From: Sphingobacterium rhinopitheci
GTDB lineage: Bacteria > Bacteroidota > Bacteroidia > Sphingobacteriales > Sphingobacteriaceae
Reading direction: 5' to 3'
Length of the DNA stretch: 64,000 nucleotides
NCBI RefSeq assembly: GCF_022627575.1
Contig: NZ_JADEYQ010000002.1
Location: 310,001-374,000 of the forward strand
This document shows, one piece after another, positions 57,517 to 64,000 of this stretch. The position numbers and the translations under genes were made by a program. The notes beneath the pieces were generated by a model. The model saw nothing but the letters and a program-made list of their open reading frames with translations, made no database searches and was not told where the DNA came from. Position 1 is the first letter of the stretch. Each line of letters begins with the position of its first letter.

Positions 57517-58688
57517 GGAAGATTATCCAAAACATAATAAACTTTAACTGGATGTTCTTTCTTTTCACCAGCAACATCAATATAGCCACGTCTCTGATGA
57601 CTTTGAAAACCTAGACGTTTCAAGGCTTTATGAAGTTCTTTAGCATTAAATTTCGGATAAGTCTTCATCTGCAATTCATGCATAATTTCAGAAGACAATA
57701 GCTCCCTGTGATAATTTTCTGCTGTTCCTGGTAATAAATATTTCTGTAAAATTTCGAACTCGATGGAGTTTACTTTGAATGAATCATTGGCAAGCTCATT
57801 TTCTTGTATCTCTTCTCGAGTCATTTCATATTTATAGCCAGAATGAAGTAGATGATAAGCATGAGACCAAACTAAATCGATGTCAATATCTTTTTTGTAA
57901 TCCCAATTAATGTTTTCAATCCTAAAACAAAGCCATCTAACATTTGAGTCATCAGTTAAAAACTCTGTTTGGTTTGTCGAACCTATAAAACTTATTCTTC
58001 TTGGCGACGTCTTTGCTTTCCGTTCATATGGGTGACGAACATTGATATAAAGCTTAGACATTATCGCTTTTAAGGCATTAATTTCAAATTTTGTTAAGGA
58101 TGCCAATTCATCCAGGATACAAATAAAATTAGACGATAAAGCTATCGTCGAGTCCTTATCTAATCCGATATTTTCAATACAATAAGAGTTTAAATCTTTC
58201 GGTACTAAAAACCTACAAAGACTTGTTTTACCAATATTTTGTTTTTCAGATTGAAGAACTATTGTCTGCTTATTGAAGTAATCTTCTCTCAGCGCGCATA
58301 AAACTGTCCTACACAACCATTTCTTGAATTGTATATTAAATCGCTTTTGATCTGATGTTATTATATGATTTGCGAATCTCTCAATATAATCTCCATGAAT
58401 TTCTTGACTGTACTTTTCTTTAATCGACTTAAAATATTCTTGTAAAGGATCATAATCTTCAACATAATTAGATCCTAAGAATACTAATATATCTGAAATA
58501 GAAGCACGTAATCCGACATCTATTCGTAATGTCAAATAAAGATTATTTTCATTTACCTCTCTAAAAGTTCGGTCATTCTTTAGTTTGTATTCAATAGTAT
58601 TGGTTAGCGCATTCCGCCTAAAATCATATTGCTCAACAAGGTGCTCAACGACCTTTTGAATATTTGATGCATCATCTCGTTTTGTCAT
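57507..58688 (-). CDS. VapE-type (virulence-associated E) P-loop ATPase
   Basis: The 393-residue protein has a P-loop of the form SEKQNIGKTS (GKT present, first Gly replaced), a Walker B-like FICILDELASL, and GSTNQTEFLTDDSNVRWLCFRI with a sensor Asn and Arg finger. This pattern is PF05272. The N-terminus (1-110) lacks the primase core found in longer members. Likely the helicase-like partner of the Toprim protein in element replication. Confidence 0.88.
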   Translation of the reverse strand: MTKRDDASNIQKVVEHLVEQYDFRRNALTNTIEYKLKNDRTFREVNENNLYLTLRIDVGLRASISDILVFLGSNYVEDYDPLQEYFKSIKEKYSQEIHGDYIERFANHIITSDQKRFNIQFKKWLCRTVLCALREDYFNKQTIVLQSEKQNIGKTSLCRFLVPKDLNSYCIENIGLDKDSTIALSSNFICILDELASLTKFEINALKAIMSKLYINVRHPYERKAKTSPRRISFIGSTNQTEFLTDDSNVRWLCFRIENINWDYKKDIDIDLVWSHAYHLLHSGYKYEMTREEIQENELANDSFKVNSIEFEILQKYLLPGTAENYHRELLSSEIMHELQMKTYPKFNAKELHKALKRLGFQSHQRRGYIDVAGEKKEHPVKVYYVLDNLPTT

Positions 58689-58693
58689 TATTA

Positions 58694-58730
58694 AATTCTT
58701 AATGTGAATGGAAATATTTCATTAAGAATT
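58694..58730. promoter_or_regulatory. Dyad upstream of the VapE gene
   Basis: AATTCTTAATG (58694-58704) and CATTAAGAATT (58720-58730) form a perfect 11-bp inverted repeat with 15-bp spacer, starting 5 bp before the VapE start codon (58688). It is placed to act as an operator or a translation-blocking hairpin. Confidence 0.5.
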
Positions 58731-58779
58731 CCTTAACTTTGCTCTATCAGGAAAAAGAAGAAATTCTTAAAAGAAATTT

Positions 58780-58806
58780 GAAAGCAATCAGAAATGGTTG
58801 CTTTTA
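58780..58806 (-). terminator. Weak terminator at the end of the excisionase-like gene
   Basis: GAAAGCAA/TTGCTTTT arms around the stop codon of the HTH gene; read on the minus strand the stem is followed by a short T-rich stretch only, so efficiency is doubtful. Confidence 0.35.
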
Positions 58807-59151
58807 GTTTTTTCTTCTCATTTTTCTTTTCATCAGCAGAGTTTCAGCTATTTCAGAGACCTCACTTTCAGATTTGTTTTTATATTTCTTAAACCAATCC
58901 AGCAAGTCTTTTTCAAAAAATCGAACACCTCCACTAGGTAATTTGACGAAGGGAATTATTTCTTCCGATACTAATTGATATAGTCGCTGCTTACTATAGC
59001 CTGTAATCTCACAAGCTAATTCATAATCTCCAACTCTGTCGTTTTTAGGATTAATAGAATTTTGAAACTTAGAGAACTTCTCCTCTAGTAATACATCTAA
59101 TTGATCAAGGGTAAGATCAATGATTCTTGTAGTTTTTGATATTGTATTCAT
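58804..59151 (-). CDS. Excisionase-like helix-turn-helix protein
   Basis: The frame is open to 59175, but ATG at 59151 (MNTISKTTRIIDL) is preferred because homologues begin with a short basic/hydrophobic start. The DNA-binding part (about 40-90: DYELACEITGYSKQRLYQLVSEEIIPFVKLPSGGVRFFEKDLLDWF) is the HTH_17/MerR-like wing-helix of excisionases. It would bend att DNA to direct the integrase to excision. It sits between the integrase pair and the replication genes. Confidence 0.85.
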   Translation of the reverse strand: MNTISKTTRIIDLTLDQLDVLLEEKFSKFQNSINPKNDRVGDYELACEITGYSKQRLYQLVSEEIIPFVKLPSGGVRFFEKDLLDWFKKYKNKSESEVSEIAETLLMKRKMRRKN

Positions 59152-59232
59152 GCTATATAAAACTTTGATGAACACAAATATTTACTAAAACCTATCATCA
59201 AATCGACTCTTCTAGGGCTGGAGTTATAAGAG

Positions 59233-60132
59233 TTATAATTCTAGTAAAATTTCTTCGAAATATTTAGTGTACTCAACATCAAATTCTTTGAATCCTTTTC
59301 CATAAAGTTTTTGAAGTTCCTTTCCTGATTTTTGCTCTGGTATGTAGAATATCTCTTTTAGCACAATAGCCGTTTCTTTACTAATGGTTATTGTTTTACT
59401 GATGTATCCTTTGTTGATTAATGCTGAAATAAAACCTGCTAAATTTAATTGATTACTAGAGCTTTTATGACCATCACATAAAACCCACTTCTCATTCTCT
59501 TTTTCAAAACTCTTGCTAATTTGATTTATACTCATAATAAGATCATGAATGTTAATATTCTTGTTTAGCCAATATTCATCGAAATTAGTAGAGCCATTCT
59601 TCCTATCAGAGTTTGTAAGAGTAAGGCTATCAACAAAATTTTTATTTTTCAATAAATTACAATAGTAAGAAGTAATAAATCTTTCTTTTCTTGAAAATAG
59701 CGATCTCAACAAACTATTACTTTCAAAAAGAAAAAATAGAAGAAATAAAATTGTTAAACCTATTATCGAACCATAAGAGAACTTAGAGTCTATTGATAAT
59801 AAGATGCAATAATATATAAATCCTAAAAAGATACATCCCAGAACCGCATGGCTTACATAAGAAATTCTAAAATCTCTAAGTAATTGTCGTTGTATTTCAT
59901 CAATATCATTCTCATAACCTTCAAATTTCTGTTTTAGATTTTTCTTGAATAGCTGTAATTCAGATGCACTAGGCTTTATAATCCAGGTTGGATTAAACAT
60001 CAGAATAAAACCAAGAAATAAAAAACAACTTGAAATACCTATTAGTATATCTGTATTATACTTACCTATTAGTAAAATAATAATAGGGATAAAAAAGGGA
60101 AACACCCACTTCATATATTTTTTCACTTTCAT
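59233..60132 (-). CDS. Four-helix membrane protein coupled to the integrase
   Basis: The 299-residue protein has two N-terminal helices (about 8-26, 28-46), two further ones (about 92-112, 120-142) and a cytosolic C-terminal domain (about 165-299). The latter includes QLNLAGFISALINKGYIS, which resembles in outline the tail of small regulators next to Bacteroidota integrases. The start overlaps the integrase stop by four bases, so both are made from one message. No known family recognised. A signal-responsive controller or an immunity/exclusion protein are possibilities only. Confidence 0.75.
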   Translation of the reverse strand: MKVKKYMKWVFPFFIPIIILLIGKYNTDILIGISSCFLFLGFILMFNPTWIIKPSASELQLFKKNLKQKFEGYENDIDEIQRQLLRDFRISYVSHAVLGCIFLGFIYYCILLSIDSKFSYGSIIGLTILFLLFFLFESNSLLRSLFSRKERFITSYYCNLLKNKNFVDSLTLTNSDRKNGSTNFDEYWLNKNINIHDLIMSINQISKSFEKENEKWVLCDGHKSSSNQLNLAGFISALINKGYISKTITISKETAIVLKEIFYIPEQKSGKELQKLYGKGFKEFDVEYTKYFEEILLEL

Positions 60133-61208
60133 AATCTAGGAAATTTTAATATTTCTTCTTCTTTCTTTGTATCTACAATCTTTGCATAAATTTGTGTCAT
60201 CTCAATTTTAGAATGACCTAATAACTCTTTCATCGTATATAAGTCAACTCCAAATGTTAATCCTATCGTCGCAAATGTGTGCCTAGAAACATGGAAATGA
60301 ATATTCTTATCAATTCCCGCCTGTCTTGCCCAAAGTTTTAAGTGTTGATTCAAAGCACTTGATGTTGATGGCAAACCCCAAAATATCTTATTACTAATTG
60401 GATGTTTGGGTATGTCATTTAAAATTTCCTGAGCATCTGCTACAATAGGAACAGTGATAATTTTTGCAGGAGTTTTATAAGGACGAAATTTGATAAACCT
60501 ATCTACTAATTGTTCATATGATATTCTTCTAACATCAGAAATTCTCAATCCTGTAAAACAACTAAACAAGAATGCTTGTCGTATTTGCTTATTACCTGAA
60601 TCGGGACTTGTATTTGCTAACATTCGAACTTCCTCGATTGTTAGTCTTTCTCTTTCTAAATAAATTTCCTTAACAGATTGCCACGTTTCAAAAGGACTGT
60701 AATCTATTACTCCCCTAGTTAAAAGCTTATTATAATACTGCCTTAATACTGACATATATGCAAATGTTGTATTTTGAGAAACAACTAATAATAAATAATC
60801 TTGAAAAGCATCAAGAAAGTCTTCATTTAATTCAGAAATTAGAACGCTTTTCTTCCCTAAATATTTATGCAAGTGAATGATTAAGCATTCCAATTTATAA
60901 TTAAACTTCTTTTTTATACATTCTTCCAAATAATCCAATAAATCAAGAACTGGTTTATTTGGCTTCTCATACCCATGCTTTGCAAAATTCAAATCAGTTT
61001 CACGCGTATTTCTAATCGCTTGTACTAATTTCATGTTTTCAGAATCTTTTTCCATTATCCGTACCCTTGGACTTGAATAATCTTTATGAACATGGATGCC
61101 TAAAAATTCATAACTTCGCTTAGATTTATTATCTGAAGTCTTGTAGTAAATATCAAGATACGTACTGAACATACCTGATTTCAATGGTTTAAAACGTACT
61201 TTAATCAT
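60129..61208 (-). CDS. Tyrosine recombinase (integrase)
   Basis: The 359-residue protein has an arm-binding start (to about 80), a SAM-like core-binding domain (about 85-175) and the catalytic domain with Arg222 (SCFTGLRISD), H306-V-S-R309, His332 (LLGHSKIE) and nucleophile Tyr341. All key residues are present. This is the Bacteroidota element type that integrates site-selectively. Placed at the right end, 180 bp from the proposed attachment site. Direct repeats of GTAACAA upstream of its start may be its arm sites. Confidence 0.96.
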   Translation of the reverse strand: MIKVRFKPLKSGMFSTYLDIYYKTSDNKSKRSYEFLGIHVHKDYSSPRVRIMEKDSENMKLVQAIRNTRETDLNFAKHGYEKPNKPVLDLLDYLEECIKKKFNYKLECLIIHLHKYLGKKSVLISELNEDFLDAFQDYLLLVVSQNTTFAYMSVLRQYYNKLLTRGVIDYSPFETWQSVKEIYLERERLTIEEVRMLANTSPDSGNKQIRQAFLFSCFTGLRISDVRRISYEQLVDRFIKFRPYKTPAKIITVPIVADAQEILNDIPKHPISNKIFWGLPSTSSALNQHLKLWARQAGIDKNIHFHVSRHTFATIGLTFGVDLYTMKELLGHSKIEMTQIYAKIVDTKKEEEILKFPRL

Positions 61209-61238
61209 ATGTTACTTTTGTTATTTTTCGCAATATAG

Positions 61239-61260
61239 AAGTAACAAGGTGAGTAACAAA
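61239..61260. repeat. Possible integrase arm-type sites
   Basis: AAGTAACAA (61239-61247) and AGTAACAAA (61252-61260) as direct repeats, plus inverted GTTAC at 61211-61215. The 9-mer AGTAACAAA also occurs near the left end (48247-48255). Confidence 0.4.
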
Positions 61261-61376
61261 ACTTCGATAAATCCTCACATAAAGTTATAGAAAAACATAG
61301 GCAAAACAAAATTAAACTCCTGAAAATAAGAGTTTTAATCTTAAAACCTATTAATTTCTATCATAATTTATCTATA

Positions 61377-61387
61377 CTTATATTTGC
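61377..61387. repeat. Proposed right attachment site (attR core), overlapping hemW -7 box
   Basis: CTTATATTTGC, which includes TATATTTG (61379-61386), the -7 box of hemW, five bases before its ATG. Partner of the left copy at 48173-48183. Confidence 0.5.
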
Positions 61388-61391
61388 ACCC

Positions 61392-62519
61392 ATGATATAT
61401 TTCCACATTCCATTCTGTAAGCAAGCATGTCACTATTGTGACTTTCACTTTAGTACTTCACTGAAATATAAAGAAGAAATGCTACAGGCGATGTTGAAAG
61501 AATTGGAAATAAGGAGCCATTACTTGGAGGACAAAAATATAACATCGATATATTTTGGTGGCGGCACCCCCTCTATATTGGAGGCTGACGAGATACAGAA
61601 GCTCATTGACAAAGTAGGAAAGCTCTACCATATCAATACCGATGCAGAGATAACGTTAGAGGCCAATCCCGATGACCTTAGCATTGCCAAAGTAAAAGAG
61701 CTACGCCGAACCGATGTCAATCGTTTTTCGATAGGTATCCAATCCTTCTTCGAAGAAGACCTGATATGGATGAATAGAGCACATAATCAACAAGAAGCGG
61801 ACAGCTCTATTAAGCGCGTGCAAGATGCTGGTTTTGAGAATATCACCTGTGACCTTATCTATGGCTACCCATTGCTGACGGATGAAAAATGGAAATCCAA
61901 TATCAACAAGCTGATAGAAATGGGAATCCCCCATATCTCGTCTTACAATATGACAGTAGAGAGCAAGACCGCATTGGCACATTTTGTAAAACAAGGAATC
62001 ACGAAGCCTATGTCTGATGCACAGGGAGCTGAGCAGATGCTTCTTCTTATTGACACCCTTCGTGGCAATGGTTTTGAGCATTACGAGATATCTAATTTTG
62101 CCAAAGATGGCTTCTATGCCAAACATAATACCAACTACTGGAAAGGAAAGCATTACTTAGGTATTGGCCCCTCGGCGCATTCATTCAATGGCAATTCCAG
62201 AGCATGGAACATCGCCAACAATGCCAAATATATAACAGGCATTCAAGAAAACATACCTACTATAGAGGAGGAGCTATTAAGCAAAAACGACCAATTCAAT
62301 GAGTATGTAATGACTTCACTGCGTACCATGTGGGGTATAGATCTACAAAAAATAGAGCAGGCATTTGGATATGATTATATACAGCATATCAAGAAAGAAG
62401 TAGTTACCTATATAGATACAGCAGAAATCGAAAACCACAACGACCATATATATCGACTAACAGCTAAAGGTAAACTAATGGCAGATCATATCGCCTCTGA
62501 ATTATTTATAGTAGATTAA
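61392..62519 (+). CDS. hemW: Radical-SAM heme chaperone HemW
   Basis: The 375-residue protein starts MIYFHIPFCKQACHYCDFHF with the radical-SAM Cys at 9, 13 and 16 and the extra C-terminal domain of HemW. FGGGTPSIL binds SAM, and ITLEANPDDL and RFSIGIQSF follow. HemW delivers heme to membrane enzymes; it was long annotated as oxygen-independent coproporphyrinogen oxidase-like. First chromosomal gene right of the mobile element; the promoter -7 box is part of the proposed attachment site. Confidence 0.94.
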   Translation: MIYFHIPFCKQACHYCDFHFSTSLKYKEEMLQAMLKELEIRSHYLEDKNITSIYFGGGTPSILEADEIQKLIDKVGKLYHINTDAEITLEANPDDLSIAKVKELRRTDVNRFSIGIQSFFEEDLIWMNRAHNQQEADSSIKRVQDAGFENITCDLIYGYPLLTDEKWKSNINKLIEMGIPHISSYNMTVESKTALAHFVKQGITKPMSDAQGAEQMLLLIDTLRGNGFEHYEISNFAKDGFYAKHNTNYWKGKHYLGIGPSAHSFNGNSRAWNIANNAKYITGIQENIPTIEEELLSKNDQFNEYVMTSLRTMWGIDLQKIEQAFGYDYIQHIKKEVVTYIDTAEIENHNDHIYRLTAKGKLMADHIASELFIVD

Positions 62520-62570
62520 AAAGTGCAAAATAAAAAGAAATAAATTATCTTACAAAAAAAACACATCTTC

Positions 62571-63019
62571 ATGAAGATAATTATAATTTCCATTTCATTG
62601 CTTTTATTATCTAATTACTTGTCGGCACAGATAAGAGTTGTCGACGAAGTTGTCAAAAATATAAGCACCCAAAATAATAATACCATTGGCGAAATCAAAG
62701 CCGATCAGTAAAAGACAACAGGATAAAAATTTCTTTTCGTGCAGATACATCTAACGCAATTGATAGGGGACAGATCTATTTAAAGTCATCGGAGGAATTT
62801 GAGCTTTTGTATCAAATCATTATGAAAGGTATTCAAGAAAATAAAAATCAGATAATCACGATAGATTTAGGCGATAGCAGATTACTGATTCGCTACACAA
62901 AAGAGCTCTTAACTGCACCTACTATACAGTTCTCCCATAGCTACAACAATGCATTGTATCAAAATAAAATATCCCAAAAATATGCTAAAAAAAACATCCT
63001 CAAATTATTCAAAAAATAA
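62571..63019 (+). pseudogene. Small secreted protein, broken by a frameshift
   Basis: From ATG at 62571 the frame gives a signal peptide (ISISLLLLSNYLSAQ) and IRVVDEVVKNISTQNNN before a stop at 62709-62711. The next frame is open from about 62704 and gives SVKDNRIKISFRADTSN ... KNILKLFKK up to 63019. Joining them would give about 148 residues with normal polar/hydrophobic spacing. A one-base loss near 62704-62709 explains it. No Met fits the second part, only a TTG at 62807. Protein family not recognised. Confidence 0.7.
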
Positions 63020-63193
63020 TAGATTTTTCATTGTAACACTTAACAAATAGAATATCTACTAAAAAAATATGACTAGATTGAACAAAAAACGGGGTAACAA
63101 TTTTAATAATTAATCAATAAAAACAACATTTATTTCAATTAATGAAATTAATAATAGTGAATTTATTGGTTTTTTAACAATTATGAAATTCCA

Positions 63194-63226
63194 TTTGTTA
63201 CATGATGAAACTTAACAGTAATTTTG
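63194..63226 (+). promoter_or_regulatory. Promoter of gap
   Basis: TTTG (63194-63197) and TAATTTTG (63219-63226), 21 bp apart, both match the Bacteroidota sigma-70-type consensus (TTTG / TAnnTTTG). This is the best-conserved promoter in the window. Start codon follows 24 bp later. Confidence 0.75.
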
Positions 63227-63250
63227 CATCATAATCATTTCTAAAACATT

Positions 63251-64000
63251 ATGATACACAATCAAACTTTTGAAACCGAAATCAAAAGTTACCAACACAA
63301 GCAAAGTGCTGCAGTAAAGCTGATACAAATCGTAAACAGCTTATGGTTTGGCAGTTCGATAGAATTAATATTTTTTCGTAAGCAACTTTTTGACAGGCCT
63401 GTAAACACAGTATTACATCTGCACCAACAATCGCACGAATTGGCAGATCCTGCAGTCAGCATCTTTGAAACGTTGCGCGTAGCCCAAGCAATGCATCACC
63501 TACAGTTGTCACCATCACGTATTGATATTGGTACATTAGCATTAGAAGTACGTAATCAAAATATTGAGGACGACCAATTGCTTTATTTTATAAAGAAAGA
63601 ATTGATGTCTGCACAAGATCACAAGAATTTTGAACCTCGTGATGTTGTTTTATATGGATTTGGACGTATAGGACGCCTATTAGCGCGTGAGTTGATTAGT
63701 AAGTCAGGAGCAGGCAAGCAATTGCGCCTTCGCGCTATTGTAACACGCGATACCGTAGATGAAAAGACATTATACAAAAGAGCTACTTTACTACGCAACG
63801 ATTCTATTCATGGAGATTTTAAGGGAGAAGTAGACTACGACCTAGAACATCAAGCATTGATCATAAATGGTACCACTGTAAAAATAATTTCTACCGAGAA
63901 TCCGGAAGACATCGATTATACGGAATATGGCATCCACAATGCATTGATCATTGATAATACAGGAGCATTTAGAGATGAGCGTGAACTATCTAGACATCTA
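63251..64000 (+). CDS. gap: Glyceraldehyde-3-phosphate dehydrogenase, N-terminally extended (runs off window)
   Basis: 250 codons are open from ATG 63251 to the window end. Residues 1-130 are a helical extension typical of the long Bacteroidota GAPDH form. The NAD fold starts with DVVLYGFGRIGRLLARELI near 132. It continues AIVTRD, LLRNDSIHGDF and NALIIDNTGAF; the catalytic Cys lies beyond the window. It oxidises glyceraldehyde-3-phosphate in glycolysis or runs in reverse. Own promoter at 63194-63226. Confidence 0.93.
   Translation, partial: MIHNQTFETEIKSYQHKQSAAVKLIQIVNSLWFGSSIELIFFRKQLFDRPVNTVLHLHQQSHELADPAVSIFETLRVAQAMHHLQLSPSRIDIGTLALEVRNQNIEDDQLLYFIKKELMSAQDHKNFEPRDVVLYGFGRIGRLLARELISKSGAGKQLRLRAIVTRDTVDEKTLYKRATLLRNDSIHGDFKGEVDYDLEHQALIINGTTVKIISTENPEDIDYTEYGIHNALIIDNTGAFRDERELSRHL

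Larger units (their letters stand above)
48173..61387. mobile_element. Integrative mobilizable element with DNA modification cargo, in hemW promoter
   Basis: Contains tyrosine integrase, excisionase-like protein, VapE-type ATPase, Toprim protein, MobC, relaxase and a hairpin-rich oriT candidate, but no conjugation (tra) genes. It would therefore need a helper to transfer. The ends are proposed at CTTACCTTTGC (48173-48183) and CTTATATTTGC (61377-61387), identical except for the two central bases. This is the TAnnTTTGC kind of site used by CTnDOT-type integrases. Cargo: a three-gene methylase/restriction operon and a frameshifted DUF2971 gene. End positions are inferred. Confidence 0.7.

Noticed and set aside
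58732..58742. A third CTTAnnTTTGC (CTTAACTTTGC) inside the element
   Set aside because: The motif contains the common -7 consensus, so chance copies are expected. It lies between the excisionase-like and VapE genes and is not at an end. It weakens but does not remove the attachment-site proposal.
48199..61394. GCACCCAT found at 48199-48206 and 61387-61394 as an alternative attachment core
   Set aside because: An 8-bp match at both ends is suggestive, but the right copy extends into the hemW start codon. The CTTAnnTTTGC pair fits a known integrase preference and restores the promoter. Kept only as an alternative.
1..64000. Search by eye for CRISPR arrays, tRNA and rRNA genes
   Set aside because: No regular 25-40 bp repeats with spacers and no tRNA-like cloverleaf or rRNA signature were recognised; covariance-model search would be needed to exclude small RNAs.

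Overview
This window is AT-rich DNA from a member of the Bacteroidota, most likely the Sphingobacteriaceae (Sphingobacterium/Pedobacter type). The evidence is the gene content (LruC-domain lipoproteins, an N-terminally extended GAPDH, an RlmD/TRAM methylase, hybrid histidine kinases) and repeated promoter -7 boxes of the Bacteroidota form TAnnTTTG. No rRNA, tRNA or CRISPR array was seen. The species assignment is inference.

Region 1 (1-16.3 kb) is housekeeping. It has the 3' end of a hybrid histidine kinase, groS-groL, and a five-gene minus-strand unit miaB / sigma-54 activator / lptE / TPR protein / secG. It continues with an OmpA lipoprotein, rlmD with a small partner, pheS with a lipoprotein and a TetR regulator, mutY-ssb, and an M23 peptidase. 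Region 2 (16.3-20.4 kb) holds a sulfatase, a small membrane protein and an M1 aminopeptidase-like protein.

Region 3 (20.4-39.5 kb, all minus strand) is a ~19 kb exopolysaccharide/O-antigen-type cluster read from 39.4 kb downwards. The order is lone receiver protein, initiating sugar-phosphate transferase with a receiver-like N-terminus, short TolC-like protein, Wzz-like protein with a kinase domain that has lost its P-loop, Wzy-like polymerase/ligase, six glycosyltransferases, a flippase, two histidine kinases, an EEP-family protein and a UDP-glucuronate decarboxylase-like enzyme. Genes overlap or nearly touch, so it looks like one regulon with built-in signalling.

Region 4 (39.5-46.2 kb) has two tandem LruC-domain lipoprotein paralogues, each behind about 1 kb of non-coding DNA. 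Their promoters share a dyad TTGTAG-N8-CTACAA exactly 93 bp from a shared CCCCATATA element. Region 5 (46.2-47.9 kb) is a divergent MntR/DtxR-type repressor and ZIP transporter pair with a palindromic operator between them.

Region 6 (about 48.17-61.39 kb) is a 13 kb integrative mobilizable element. It carries a tyrosine integrase, a membrane protein coupled to it, an excisionase-like HTH protein, a VapE-type ATPase, a Toprim primase-like protein, a hairpin-rich presumptive oriT, MobC, a relaxase and an accessory membrane protein. The cargo is a tight three-gene DNA modification/restriction operon: adenine methylase, nuclease-methylase fusion, and cytosine-5 methylase. A frameshifted DUF2971 gene faces it. 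The element appears to sit in the -7 box of the hemW promoter: CTTAnnTTTGC is found at both proposed ends. Octamer iterons based on GACTAC occur near the left end and around the replication genes.

Region 7 (61.4-64.0 kb) resumes the chromosome with hemW, a frameshifted small secreted-protein gene, and the start of gap (GAPDH), which runs off the window.
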